A stretch of DNA of 64,000 nucleotides from CAYSNP01 sp050945855. GTDB taxonomy: Bacteria > Bacillota > Clostridia > Christensenellales > DTU072. Below are positions 26,598-36,214 of this stretch, in pieces. How positions within the stretch are numbered: position 1 is the first letter of the stretch; every line of letters starts with the position of its first letter. The notes under the pieces are model-generated. The model had not been told where the DNA came from. It did no database searches and worked only from the letters and a program-made list of their open reading frames with translations. Position numbers and translations under genes: made by a program. The stretch covers positions 12,740 through 76,739 of the forward strand of contig JBMNTS010000003.1 in the NCBI GenBank assembly GCA_050945855.1, given 5' to 3'.

Positions 26598-27044
26598 ATG
26601 AAAAGCAATAAGACGCTATATGAAACCGCTCTGGAAGTCGCCTATAACGACAGAAAAGAAATAATGCAAAAAGACGACAGCCACAAAGTTCTTCTTTATA
26701 GGGAAGTCTTTTCTCCCGAGTACACAGGCTACGAATATGCGTACGAAGGCGCGCAGGGGCAAAGGGAAGAGTATCTGAAAGAAGAAAACAAGAGCACCGA
26801 ATTGCAGAAATACTGGGACCGCTACTATAACGGCAATCGCGAAGTAAAATTTGCTCCTACCCTTTTCACACAGGGCGCACAGGCGCAGGAGAGCGCGCCG
26901 CAGACGGAGGTTACAAAAAAAAACGTTGATATGGACAATTACATTTCTAAAGGCAAAGCCAGAGCAAAAGCCTTCTTGTGGGCTGTAATAGGTATAATTA
27001 TAGGAGGAGGAGCGGTGTTCGCCGCTTACCGTTTCTTCCTGTAA
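26598..27044 (+). CDS. Small tail-anchored membrane protein, unknown
   Basis: A 148-residue protein. Residues 1-115 are charged and hydrophilic with many Tyr and Glu (for example YTGYEYAYEGAQG), and the C-terminus is a single membrane helix (FLWAVIGIIIGGGAVFAAY, about 126-145). It is thus probably a tail-anchored cytoplasmic protein. It has a perfect promoter, so expression should be high. AGGAGG (26581-26586) is 4 bp from an out-of-frame ATG at 26591 that encodes only MYNEKQ, and 11 bp from the gene's own ATG. The family is not recognised. Confidence 0.7.
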   Translation: MKSNKTLYETALEVAYNDRKEIMQKDDSHKVLLYREVFSPEYTGYEYAYEGAQGQREEYLKEENKSTELQKYWDRYYNGNREVKFAPTLFTQGAQAQESAPQTEVTKKNVDMDNYISKGKARAKAFLWAVIGIIIGGGAVFAAYRFFL

Positions 27045-27062
27045 GAGTAGCGTTATCTATAT

Positions 27063-27090
27063 GCACCCGGCAATATGCTGGGTGCTTTTT
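27063..27090 (+). terminator. Terminator after the tail-anchored protein gene
   Basis: Stem GCACCC (27063-27068) with GGGTGC (27080-27085), followed by five T. Confidence 0.8.
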
Positions 27091-27114
27091 AATTTATAGC
27101 GCCGGAGGATAAAA

Positions 27115-27669
27115 TTGGAAATACGGCAAAAAGCTGATAAAAAAGAATTCTATAAATGCAACCTGTACTATTTGCGTAAGTATTTCGGTCTGAAGGAATT
27201 GATAATGTCCGTCCTGCTTTTGGTTGCTGGGCTGGTCTTATATTTTTCTTTCGGCAATTATCTGATTCTTGTTTTGTTTTTCATATTTTGCGCCGTAGCG
27301 GCTATCGCTTTTGTCTTTTACGGCTATACGGTATTCAAAGGCTGGCAATTGGAGTACGAAAAGCCAGGCGTGTCCCACATAGTATTGCGGTTTGGCGAAG
27401 ACAGCGTATATTTTTGCGATTTAATTGACGAGGCGGGCAAAAAAGTATCAGCCGACCAATTCGACTTAAAGAATACGGATAAGGTGGCTTTCCTGAAAGG
27501 CAAAACCTATCTTTATCAGGGGGCGGCCAGTATGTTTTATATCTTTCCGGACAGCTTTACAAAGGGAGAATATGAGGAGTTCCGGAAAAAATTATCCCTC
27601 ACGCTGGAGGGGGATAAATTCCGCATGAAAACAAAAAGAAAGGTTTTCCCCAAGCCCGTTATTAAATAA
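27115..27669 (+). CDS. YcxB-like membrane protein
   Basis: A 184-residue protein beginning at TTG 27115, chosen because GGAGG stands 6 bp upstream and no ATG follows nearby. It has two adjacent membrane helices (about 31-49 and 51-73) followed by a cytoplasmic beta-rich domain of about 100 residues, the layout of YcxB-like proteins. GWQLEYEKPGV and FGEDSVYFCD occur in the soluble domain. The function of the family is not known. It lies between two terminators and may be transcribed by read-through or from a weak promoter. Confidence 0.65.
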   Translation: MEIRQKADKKEFYKCNLYYLRKYFGLKELIMSVLLLVAGLVLYFSFGNYLILVLFFIFCAVAAIAFVFYGYTVFKGWQLEYEKPGVSHIVLRFGEDSVYFCDLIDEAGKKVSADQFDLKNTDKVAFLKGKTYLYQGAASMFYIFPDSFTKGEYEEFRKKLSLTLEGDKFRMKTKRKVFPKPVIK

Positions 27670-27704
27670 TCTTACGGTTTTTAATCGGATTATTATGCTG
27701 CAAG

Positions 27705-27735
27705 CACAGTTTTTACTGTGTTTTTTTGTTTTTAT
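27705..27735 (+). terminator. Terminator after the YcxB-like gene
   Basis: Stem CACAGT/ACTGTG with loop TTTT, followed by a run of eight T and more T-rich sequence. Confidence 0.75.
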
Positions 27736-27801
27736 TGTAAAAATAAATGCGTTTTTTTTATGCTTAGTGTATAATGGCAAAAAGGTCACAGGAGGCTGAA
27801 T

Positions 27802-29085
27802 ATGGACAAATACAAATTCGAAACTCTACAGATACACGCAGGCCAAGAAACTCCGGACAGCGCTACGGGCGCCAGAGCGGTACCCATTTACACTACGACC
27901 TCCTACGTTTTTGAGGACTGCGCGGACGCCGCGGCCCGCTTTGACCTGAAAAAGGCAGGGCAGATTTATACAAGGCTGGGCAATCCTACCACCGATGTCT
28001 TTGAAGCACGAATGGCGGCTTTGGAAGGAGGAATAGGCGCGCTGGCAACCTCTTCGGGCAGTTCGGCGATAGCGTACGCAATACAAAATATTGCCCCCAT
28101 GGGGAGTCATATCGTGTCCTCCGTCAATCTATACGGCGGCACCTTCAACATGTTTAAAAACACTTTCGCGGATATGGGTATTGACGTCACCTTCGTGGAC
28201 GGCGGCGCCCAGGCGTATGAAAAGGCGATAAAAGAAAATACCAAGGCGGTTTTTCTGGAAAGTTTGGGCAATCCCAACTCCGACGTTCCGGATATAGAGG
28301 CTATCGCGAAAGCGGCGCACGCTCACGGCATCCCTCTGATTGTGGACAACACCTTTGCCTCTCCTTATCTGTTAAGGCCGATTGAGCACGGCGCGGACAT
28401 AGTGGTGCATTCCGCCACCAAGTTTATAGGCGGTCACGGCACGGTAATAGGCGGCGTTATTGTGGACGGCGGCAAATTCGATTGGGAACAAAACGACAAA
28501 TTTCCCGGACTCACTACGCCCAACCCCAGTTATCACGGAGTAGTTTTCACTAAGGCGGTGGGGGCAATGTCCTACCTGATAAAATTGCGCACCACGCTTA
28601 TGAGAGATTTGGGAGCGTGCATAAGTCCTTTTAATTCCTTCCTGTTGCTTCAGGGGCTGGAAACGCTGTCCTTAAGACTGGAGAGGCACACGCAAAACGC
28701 GCTTAAAGTTGTGGATTATCTGCACGCTCACCCCGAAGTTGAAAAGGTCAATCACCCTGCGCTTGCCGAGCATCCCGACCATAAGCTGTACGAAAAATAC
28801 TTTGCAAACGGCGGCGGCTCCATATTTACCATAGAGGTCAAGGGCGGAGCGGAGCGCGCAAGGAAATTCTGCGAAAGCTTAAAGCTGTTTTCCCTGCTTG
28901 CCAACGTAGCCGATGTCAAGTCCCTTGTTATCCATCCCGCTTCCACCACGCATTCGCAACTGGACGAGGCGGAACTGGCGTCTTGCGGCATAAAACCGAA
29001 TACGGTAAGGCTGTCCATAGGCATAGAGCATATCGAGGATATTATTGCCGACATCCGCCAAGCTTTGGAAAAGAGCGGCGCATAG
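27802..29085 (+). CDS. metY: O-acetylhomoserine sulfhydrylase / cystathionine-synthase family enzyme
   Basis: A 427-residue PLP enzyme of the Cys/Met metabolism family, most like O-acetyl-L-homoserine aminocarboxypropyltransferase, which makes homocysteine from O-acetylhomoserine and sulfide. The N-terminal FETLQIHAGQETPDSATGAR is characteristic of MetY. Further motifs are YTRLGNPTTDVFE, SSGSSAIAYA, and the PLP Lys in HSATKFIGGHGT. The insert and length (about 425) favour MetY over MetB or MetC (about 380). CAGGAGG precedes the ATG. No SAM riboswitch is seen in the short upstream gap. Confidence 0.93.
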   Translation: MDKYKFETLQIHAGQETPDSATGARAVPIYTTTSYVFEDCADAAARFDLKKAGQIYTRLGNPTTDVFEARMAALEGGIGALATSSGSSAIAYAIQNIAPMGSHIVSSVNLYGGTFNMFKNTFADMGIDVTFVDGGAQAYEKAIKENTKAVFLESLGNPNSDVPDIEAIAKAAHAHGIPLIVDNTFASPYLLRPIEHGADIVVHSATKFIGGHGTVIGGVIVDGGKFDWEQNDKFPGLTTPNPSYHGVVFTKAVGAMSYLIKLRTTLMRDLGACISPFNSFLLLQGLETLSLRLERHTQNALKVVDYLHAHPEVEKVNHPALAEHPDHKLYEKYFANGGGSIFTIEVKGGAERARKFCESLKLFSLLANVADVKSLVIHPASTTHSQLDEAELASCGIKPNTVRLSIGIEHIEDIIADIRQALEKSGA

Positions 29086-29164
29086 CGGCGCACTCTGCAA
29101 AGAGCAGAAACAATACGAAAAAGCCTGATATTCCTAAGATTATTCGGCTTGAATTGTTACAGTA

Positions 29165-29191
29165 AAGGGCTTTTTCCGTAAAAAAGCCCTT
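29165..29191 (+). terminator. Hairpin after metY
   Basis: A perfect 11-bp stem AAGGGCTTTTT/AAAAAGCCCTT with a short loop CCGTA. The T run is inside the stem; the tail is only moderately T-rich. Confidence 0.6.
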
Positions 29192-29281
29192 CTACTTATA
29201 GTTTTCCGCATCAGGAGCAAATACAACAAATAAATTATATGATATAATATCTTATAAAGATAGGATATGGAGGGTAAAATA

Positions 29282-29659
29282 ATGACGCCGTTTTTTAAGT
29301 ACAGAAATTTTAATATAGCGTTGATTGTATTTCTCTGTCTGTTTGCCCTGCTTTACGGGGCAGCGCTCCTACTGCCCCGGTTTGAGGCCATGGGGCTGGG
29401 AGTACCCGCTAAGGCGTTTAAAATATACGGTCTCCCCGATTTTTGGGCGCTCGTCATCGTCGCCGTTTTTCTTGCCGCCGCGATAATAAGGCAGTTTAAC
29501 GCGCGCAACAATACCGTAAGGGTTATTTGCGTTCTTATATTTGTTTACTACATAAATACGGCAGTTGCCAGTTTTTTTCTTTTCGAATTCAGCCTCGCCG
29601 TACCTTTCGCCCTTATTTCCGCGGCCGTTTCCTTGCTCGCTTTTAAGGTTTCGCGCTAA
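29282..29659 (+). CDS. Small four-span membrane protein, unknown
   Basis: A 125-residue hydrophobic protein with four predicted membrane helices (about 10-30, 48-66, 72-92 and 96-120). I use ATG 29282, because the upstream in-frame ATG at 29267 overlaps the GGAGG ribosome binding site. There are no conserved polar motifs in the helices apart from a basic RQFNARNN loop. I do not recognise the family. A TATAAT box at 29243-29248 lacks a convincing -35. Confidence 0.6.
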   Translation: MTPFFKYRNFNIALIVFLCLFALLYGAALLLPRFEAMGLGVPAKAFKIYGLPDFWALVIVAVFLAAAIIRQFNARNNTVRVICVLIFVYYINTAVASFFLFEFSLAVPFALISAAVSLLAFKVSR

Positions 29660-29683
29660 ACTCTCCGAAAGCGGATAAAATTC

Positions 29684-29712
29684 TTGACAAAAATATACAG
29701 CGGGCATATAAT
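29684..29712 (+). promoter_or_regulatory. Consensus promoter of the hydrogenase-regulator/ABC importer operon
   Basis: TTGACA (29684-29689), 17-bp spacer, TATAAT (29707-29712). Confidence 0.85.
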
Positions 29713-29718
29713 ATAGGT

Positions 29719-29853
29719 AATCTGACTCAATGAGATATTCGGAGACAAAGATTATTGACCTAAAATAAATTTCCCCATTCTATAAAAAGAAAGCGGAAAT
29801 TGCATAAGTAAGTTAGTAATTTTTGCCGTCCGAAATATACCGGACGGTTTTTT
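29719..29853 (+). promoter_or_regulatory. Structured 5' leader ending in an intrinsic terminator (candidate riboswitch or attenuator)
   Basis: About 135 nt of untranslated leader lie between a consensus promoter and the first gene. It contains a stem AATCT/AGATT (29719-29723 with 29749-29753) enclosing CTC-AAT-GAG, and a 7-bp stem AATTTCC/GGAAATT (29768-29774 with 29795-29801). A terminator CCGTCCG/CGGACGG (29826-29847) follows with six T, ending just before the AGGAG of the first gene. TCGGAGAC near 29739-29746 could pair with GTCCGA inside the terminator as an antiterminator. It matches no riboswitch consensus that I recall. Confidence 0.55.
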
Positions 29854-29867
29854 ATTAGGAGAAAAAT

Positions 29868-30122
29868 ATGAAAAGAATAGGCGTAATAGGGATAGTAATC
29901 GAAAACAACAGGGAAAGCGTGCCCGAGGTGCAGACAGCGCTCAGCGAATACGCGCGCCTTATCAAAGGCAGGATGGGACTGCCTGACAGGGAAAACGGCA
30001 TTTACGTAATAAGCGTTATCGTGGAAGGGAGCAACGAGCAGATTACCGCGCTTACGGGCAGGCTGGGGCGAATAAAAAACGTTAACGTAAAATCCGCCCT
30101 TACCAAGGTTACCCTGGAGTAA
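29868..30122 (+). CDS. Iron-only hydrogenase system regulator (TM1266-like)
   Basis: An 84-residue small protein with the ferredoxin-like ACT/NikR-C-type fold of the putative iron-only hydrogenase system regulator family. Markers are MKRIGVIGIVIENN at the start, YARLIKGRMGLPDRE in the middle and KNVNVKSALTKV at the end. Family members usually lie beside [FeFe]-hydrogenase maturation genes. Here the gene is instead first in an operon with an ABC importer, 40 bp upstream of its binding-protein gene. It has AGGAG upstream and follows a terminator-bearing leader. Its biochemical role in this family is not established. Confidence 0.85.
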   Translation: MKRIGVIGIVIENNRESVPEVQTALSEYARLIKGRMGLPDRENGIYVISVIVEGSNEQITALTGRLGRIKNVNVKSALTKVTLE

Positions 30123-30162
30123 TTAATAAAAATAAAAGATAAAACTAATAAAGGAGAGAAAA

Positions 30163-31101
30163 ATGAAAAAGTTTTTAGTTTTCGTTATAGCTATTGTGTT
30201 ATGCGCAGGTATCCTTGCCGCGTGCAACACTCCTACCGAAGATACCCCCGTCAGTATAGCCACGCTTTCCGGCCCGTCGGGAATGGGTATGGCGTATATG
30301 TTCGATAATCAGAATTTTGACATAAGCGTGTTTACCGCGCCCGACCAAATCAGCGCCAAAATCATTAAGGGCGAAATAGATATCGCAAGCGTGCCCGCCA
30401 ACCTTGCGGCGGTACTGTACAACAAAACGGATGGCGGCATCAAAATTCTTTCGGTCAACACTCTGGGGATGCTTTATGTAATCGGGACAAAGGACGAGGC
30501 GGTGGAAAACATTGCCGACCTTGAAGGCAAAACCTTGTACGCCACGGGCAGAGGGGCTACTCCGGAATATGTAATCAATGAAATAATCGCTAAAAACGAG
30601 GTGGAAACCGCGGTTGAGTATCTTGCGGAGCATTCCGCCCTTGCGTCCGACCTTATTCAGGGCAGAAAGAGCCTGGGTGTGTTGCCCGAACCTTTTGTGT
30701 CCATGGCTTTGCAGGGCAACGCCGACCTTGAAATTAAAATTGACCTTAACGAGGAATGGAAAGCCCTATACGGGCAAGATGCGGCGATACCCATGACCGC
30801 CACAATAGTGAGAAAAGCGTATCTTGCGGACAACGCGGATAAAATCGCGGCCTTTGCGGACGCGTACCGTGAGAGCGTGGATAAAGTAAACGCCAATCCT
30901 GCCGACGCGGCGGAGCTTATAGCCACGCATGAGGTGTTTGCCAATAAGGCGGTTGCCGTGCAGGCTATTCCCCGCTGCAATATCGGTTATATTGACGGCG
31001 AAAATATGCAAGCGGTACTTGAGGATTATTTTACGGTATTGTTTGATGCCAACCCGCAGGCTGTAGGCGGCAGCATGCCCAATGGCGATATTTATGCGTA
31101 A
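30163..31101 (+). CDS. ABC importer substrate-binding lipoprotein (NMT1/THI5-like)
   Basis: A 312-residue lipoprotein with lipobox LAAC (Cys21) and the periplasmic-binding-protein type II fold of the NMT1/SsuA/TauA group. Segments KIIKGEIDIASVPANLAA, LEGKTLYATGRGATPEY and ASDLIQGRKSLGVLPEPFV are typical. These systems import aromatic or aliphatic sulfonates, thiamine precursors and similar small organics; the ligand here is unknown. AAAGGAGAG precedes the ATG. Its 3' end overlaps the permease gene by 20 bp. Confidence 0.88.
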   Translation: MKKFLVFVIAIVLCAGILAACNTPTEDTPVSIATLSGPSGMGMAYMFDNQNFDISVFTAPDQISAKIIKGEIDIASVPANLAAVLYNKTDGGIKILSVNTLGMLYVIGTKDEAVENIADLEGKTLYATGRGATPEYVINEIIAKNEVETAVEYLAEHSALASDLIQGRKSLGVLPEPFVSMALQGNADLEIKIDLNEEWKALYGQDAAIPMTATIVRKAYLADNADKIAAFADAYRESVDKVNANPADAAELIATHEVFANKAVAVQAIPRCNIGYIDGENMQAVLEDYFTVLFDANPQAVGGSMPNGDIYA

Positions 31102-31822
31102 ACTTACGGGCGCGGCGGTGCTGCTGTTCTGGATCGCGCTTTGGCAGGCGGCGGGTATGATTATCGCCAATCCGCTGATTCTGCCCACCCCCGTTCAGGC
31201 GGTCAGCCTGTTGTTTAAGCTGCTGCCGCAGGCAGATTTTTGGAGAGATATCGGGCATACCCTGTTCAGAGTAGCGGCAGGGCTTAGCCTCTCCATAGTC
31301 GCCGGGGTATTGATTGCCCTGCTCGCGCACAAATCCGGGCTTGCCTATCATCTGATACGCCCCATAATGAGCACGGTAAAAACGGTGCCCGTCATGAGCC
31401 TGATATTGTTGTTTTTGGTGTTTATGCGCTCACCGGTCGTGCCCGTAGCCATATGCGTAATGGCTTGTTTGCCCATAGTGTTCACCAATATATATGAGGC
31501 TTTGAACAATGTGGATAAAAAACTTATCGAGATGGGAAAAACTTTCGGACTCTCCGCGCAAAAGACCTTTTTTAAAGTCATTGCGCCTCAAATCAAGCCG
31601 TATTTCAGCTCCGCGGTAATGCTTTGCGCGGGCTTCAGCTGGAAAACGGTGGTTACCGCCGAAGTGCTTTCCATTCCCGCAAGCTCCATAGGCTTCAACC
31701 TTTATCTCAGCAAAACCTACCTTGACACCCCGCTGTTGTTCGCTTGGACTATCGCAATCATTGTCATAAGCGTAATTATCGAAAAAGCGATAAAGGCCGC
31801 ATTAAGGGGGGACAGGTTATGA
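31082..31822 (+). CDS. ABC importer permease (SsuC/TauC family)
   Basis: A 246-residue BPD-type inner membrane permease with five to six membrane segments. The ATPase-coupling EAA loop is visible as EALNNVDKKLIEMGKTFGLS. An in-frame ATG at 31094 is an alternative start. It overlaps the binding-protein gene by 20 bp and the ATPase gene by 4 bp (ATGA), so the three are translated as a unit. Confidence 0.9.
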   Translation: MAIFMRKLTGAAVLLFWIALWQAAGMIIANPLILPTPVQAVSLLFKLLPQADFWRDIGHTLFRVAAGLSLSIVAGVLIALLAHKSGLAYHLIRPIMSTVKTVPVMSLILLFLVFMRSPVVPVAICVMACLPIVFTNIYEALNNVDKKLIEMGKTFGLSAQKTFFKVIAPQIKPYFSSAVMLCAGFSWKTVVTAEVLSIPASSIGFNLYLSKTYLDTPLLFAWTIAIIVISVIIEKAIKAALRGDRL

Positions 31823-32400
31823 TACGCGCAACCAACCTTACAAAAGCCTTCGGCGCCGAACTCCTGTTTGAAAATATAAATATTGAAATACCCGAAGGGA
31901 AGATAACTGTCATTATGGGCGCTTCCGGCAAAGGCAAAACTACCCTCCTGCGCCTGCTTGCGGGACTGGATAAGGAATACCGCGGCGAAATCACCGGGAT
32001 TCCGGATAAAGTCGCCTGGGTTTTTCAGGAAAACAGGCTGCTTGCGTGGCTTAATCTGTACGATAATCTGGCTCTGGTTTTGCCTGATAAGGAAAACTCT
32101 TATAAAAAGGTAACCGCCGCCCTGCGCCTGGCGGGGCTGGAAAACGATAAATATAAAATGCCTGCCGAACTGTCCGGCGGCATGCAAAGAAGAGCCGCTC
32201 TCGCCCGCGCCCTGCTTTCGGACGCGCGGTATCTGTTTATGGACGAGCCCTTTACCGGCCTGGACGAGCTCACCAAAATCCAAGTCGCCCAAAAAGTATT
32301 CCTCTTAGCAAAGGAACGCGCCCTCACCGTCATAGTAGTCACCCACGACAAGGAAATCGCCGCAATGGGTGACAATGTTATCAGTCTGGACGGAAAATAA
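31819..32400 (+). CDS. ABC importer ATP-binding protein (SsuB/TauB family)
   Basis: A 193-residue ATPase, somewhat short for the family. It has Walker A GASGKGKTTLL, signature LSGGMQRRAALARALL and Walker B YLFMDEPFTGLD. I choose ATG 31819, which overlaps the permease stop as ATGA and begins MIRATNLTKAFG, the usual start of the fold; the longer open frame runs through the permease gene. It completes the importer with the two preceding genes. Confidence 0.9.
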   Translation: MIRATNLTKAFGAELLFENINIEIPEGKITVIMGASGKGKTTLLRLLAGLDKEYRGEITGIPDKVAWVFQENRLLAWLNLYDNLALVLPDKENSYKKVTAALRLAGLENDKYKMPAELSGGMQRRAALARALLSDARYLFMDEPFTGLDELTKIQVAQKVFLLAKERALTVIVVTHDKEIAAMGDNVISLDGK

Positions 32401-32439
32401 AAGAGCGGCACGCCGCTTTCGGCAACAATAAGTTATAAA

Positions 32440-32466
32440 AAAAGCCCGCTTGCTCAGCGGGCTTTT
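32440..32466. terminator. Bidirectional terminator between the importer operon and eno
   Basis: A perfect 11-bp stem AAAAGCCCGCT/AGCGGGCTTTT with loop TGCTC, with A and T runs on both sides, between convergent genes. Confidence 0.88.
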
Positions 32467-32480
32467 TGGTTTGGAAATTA

Positions 32481-33797
<1,317 letters not shown>

Positions 33798-33831
33798 TTA
33801 ATTTCTCCTTATTTCAATTATAACGCAATAA

Positions 33832-33860
33832 ATATTACCATATTTTTACATTTGAGTCAA
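33832..33860 (-). promoter_or_regulatory. eno promoter
   Basis: On the minus strand TTGACT (33855-33860), 17-bp spacer, TAATAT (33832-33837). Confidence 0.6.
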
Positions 33861-33894
33861 ATAAAACGCAATAATCCCCTCTTATAGCGGGGCT

Positions 33895-34422
33895 TTAATA
33901 ATCGTAACCCGCTTCAAAGGCGGCCAGATTTATGTCGATAAGCTTAGGTTTGGCAGAAAAGCGTTCCTTTATGACTTCCTTTGCGGTTTGCGCGCTAAAC
34001 TTGCCGCGCGCTTTAACGTATGCGCCCAAAGCAGCAATGTTTGCCGCCTTTTCGCTGCCCGCTTTTTGCGCCAGTTCACCCGCGGGGAGCTGAATAACGT
34101 TTACGCCGGGGATTTCTTCGGAGTAGTCAATAAGAGAGCTGTTGATAATGATTGTGCCGCCTTTCCTGACCTTGTCCTTAAACTTGATTAAAGAGGGCAG
34201 ATTCATCGCTATCAGGCAATCGGGAGTGGAAATAATGGGAGAAGCGACGGGCTTTTGGGAAACCACCACCATACAGTTGCTTGTGCCCCCGCGCATTTCC
34301 GGTCCGTAAGAGGGCAGCCAGGTGACCTCCTTTTTTTCGGCTATCGCCATATACGCTATAAACTGACCTAAACTAAGCACTCCTTGTCCGCCGAAACCGG
34401 CGATTATTATCTTCTCTTCCAT
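33895..34422 (-). CDS. 2-oxoacid:ferredoxin oxidoreductase, gamma subunit
   Basis: A 175-residue gamma subunit of a 2-oxoacid:ferredoxin oxidoreductase, which decarboxylates a 2-oxoacid to its acyl-CoA with reduction of ferredoxin. The N-terminus IIIAGFGGQGVLSLGQFIA and the segment TWLPSYGPEMRGGTSNCMVV are diagnostic. Its start overlaps the beta subunit stop (TAATG). It is the last gene in the order ferredoxin, alpha, beta, gamma, all with overlaps, so the complex is made in equal amounts. Confidence 0.92.
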   Translation of the reverse strand: MEEKIIIAGFGGQGVLSLGQFIAYMAIAEKKEVTWLPSYGPEMRGGTSNCMVVVSQKPVASPIISTPDCLIAMNLPSLIKFKDKVRKGGTIIINSSLIDYSEEIPGVNVIQLPAGELAQKAGSEKAANIAALGAYVKARGKFSAQTAKEVIKERFSAKPKLIDINLAAFEAGYDY

Positions 34423-35159
34423 TATAGTATCTCCTTAAACACGCCCGGAGGGAAAACCTTGGTCATTTCGTTGGCGGAAAAATCCATAGCCGCCTGCGGA
34501 GTCATTTTCCAGTTGGTGGGGCAAGTGGAAAGCATTTCCACCAGCGAAAAGCCTTTGTTCTGCAACTGGCATTCAAAAGCCTTTTTTACCGCTCTTTTTG
34601 CTTTGCGGATGTTTTTGGCGTCACTGAGCAGCACTCTTTCGATATACGCGGGGCCGTCAAGCGTGGCAAGCATTTCGCACACTTTGATAGGGTTGCCGTG
34701 CAGCGCGGCGTTACGTCCCTGCGGCGAAGTGGTGGCTTTTTGCCCCAACAGGGTAGTGGGCGCCATTTGCCCGCCCGTCATACCGTATATGGCGTTGTTA
34801 ATAAATATTACCGTAATGTTCTCGCCCCGCGCCGCGGCGTGTACGATTTCCGCCATACCGATGGAGGCAAGGTCGCCGTCGCCCTGATAGGCAAATACTA
34901 CGGCGTCCGGGCGCGTCCTTTTTGCGCCTGTGGCTACCGCGGGGGCTCTGCCGTGAGAGGCTTGTATCATATCGCAATTGAAATAATTATAAGCGAAAAC
35001 GGCGCAGCCTACCGGAGCGATGCCTATAATATCTTTATCCGGGCATAACTCCTGCAGTACCTCCGCGGTTATACGGTGCGCTATGCCGTGCGTGCAGCCC
35101 GGGCAATAGTGCAAGGTGGCATCTGTCAGCATATTGGTTTTTTCAAATACGGTTTTCAT
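34422..35159 (-). CDS. 2-oxoacid:ferredoxin oxidoreductase, beta subunit (TPP-binding)
   Basis: A 245-residue thiamine pyrophosphate-binding subunit. It has the HYCPGCTHGIAHRI cysteine element at the N-terminus and the TPP/Mg motif AYQGDGDLASIGMAEIVHAA ending in NNAIYGMTGGQM. Both starts and stops overlap neighbours by one base (TAATG), a sign of tight translational coupling with the alpha and gamma subunits. The pattern fits the 2-oxoglutarate/2-oxoisovalerate branch and not pyruvate:ferredoxin oxidoreductase, which is usually one large chain in Clostridia. Confidence 0.93.
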   Translation of the reverse strand: MKTVFEKTNMLTDATLHYCPGCTHGIAHRITAEVLQELCPDKDIIGIAPVGCAVFAYNYFNCDMIQASHGRAPAVATGAKRTRPDAVVFAYQGDGDLASIGMAEIVHAAARGENITVIFINNAIYGMTGGQMAPTTLLGQKATTSPQGRNAALHGNPIKVCEMLATLDGPAYIERVLLSDAKNIRKAKRAVKKAFECQLQNKGFSLVEMLSTCPTNWKMTPQAAMDFSANEMTKVFPPGVFKEIL

Positions 35160-36214
35160 TACTTTAATCCGCCTTTTACATAATCAACGATTTCTTCGGG
35201 GGTCATTACCATACCGCCCGATCTGCCGTAAAAGCCTACGGGTTTCGCGCCTTCCACGCCCAGCCTTATATCCTCCACCATTTGCCCCATGGAAAGCTCT
35301 AAGGTCAAAAAGGACTTGACTTCCGGCTTTTGCGCAAGCTCGCACACCGCCTGATATGGGAATGGCGAAAGGGTAATAGGCCGCAGCAAACCTGCCTTTA
35401 TGCCCTCCTCTCTGAGCAAATCCACGGCGCTCGCGGCGATACGCGCCACGCTGCCGTAAGCGCAGAGAATAAGCTCGGCGTCTTGGGTAAGGTAAGTTTC
35501 GTAAGCTGTTTCAGCTTGCTCGATTCTCTTGAATTTTTCGTAAGCCGCTATTGTGCGCGCCTCCAGCACCTCGGGCTGAATGTACAGGGAATTGATTATC
35601 CTGCGCCCCGCTCCTCTGCCCGTGCCGTCCGCCGCCCAGGGCCTTTTGTTATTGATATTTTCTTTTTGCGGAGGAAGCTCTACCGCTTCCATCATCTGCC
35701 CCAGCATGCCGTCTCCCAGAATCAATACGGGAATGCGGTATTTGTTTGCCTTCTCAAAGGAATCGTAAACGATATTCACCGCCTCCTGCAAGGTGGAAGG
35801 AGCATATACAAGCAACTTGTAATCGCCGTGACCGCCGCCCTTCACGCTTTGGAAGTAATCGCCTTGCCCGGGCAATATGCCTCCGAGACCGGGACCGCTG
35901 CGCACCATATTGATAATGACGCAAGGCAGCTCCGCTCCCGCGATATAGCTTATGCCTTCCTGCTTAAGGCTGATGCCGGGACTGGAGGAGGAGGTCATTG
36001 CCATGGCCCCCGCGCCCGCCGCGCCGTATACCATATTTATGGCGCTTACCTCGCTTTCCGCCTGAATGAACACGCCGCCAATTTCCGGAAGTCTTTGGGA
36101 AAGATATTCCGGAATTTCGTTTTGGGGGGTGATTGGGTATCCGAAAAAGGCTCTGCAGCCGCCTAAAACAGCCGCTTCCGCTATTGCCTCATTACCTTTC
36201 ATCAGCTTTTTCAT
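35159..36214 (-). CDS. vorB: 2-oxoacid:ferredoxin oxidoreductase, alpha subunit (VorB-like)
   Basis: A 351-residue alpha subunit. MKGNEAIAEAAVLGGCRAF, FGYPITPQNEIPEYLS, AESEVSAINMVYGAAGAGA and TSSSSPGISLKQEGISY are very typical of clostridial 3-methyl-2-oxobutanoate dehydrogenase subunit VorB, so branched-chain 2-oxoacids are a likely substrate, with 2-oxoglutarate as the alternative. I use ATG 36214, which overlaps the ferredoxin gene stop as ATGA and has AGAGGTG upstream. Confidence 0.9.
   Translation of the reverse strand: MKKLMKGNEAIAEAAVLGGCRAFFGYPITPQNEIPEYLSQRLPEIGGVFIQAESEVSAINMVYGAAGAGAMAMTSSSSPGISLKQEGISYIAGAELPCVIINMVRSGPGLGGILPGQGDYFQSVKGGGHGDYKLLVYAPSTLQEAVNIVYDSFEKANKYRIPVLILGDGMLGQMMEAVELPPQKENINNKRPWAADGTGRGAGRRIINSLYIQPEVLEARTIAAYEKFKRIEQAETAYETYLTQDAELILCAYGSVARIAASAVDLLREEGIKAGLLRPITLSPFPYQAVCELAQKPEVKSFLTLELSMGQMVEDIRLGVEGAKPVGFYGRSGGMVMTPEEIVDYVKGGLK

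Noticed and set aside
27670..27801. SAM riboswitch upstream of metY
   Set aside because: The gap holds a terminator and too little sequence for the conserved core.
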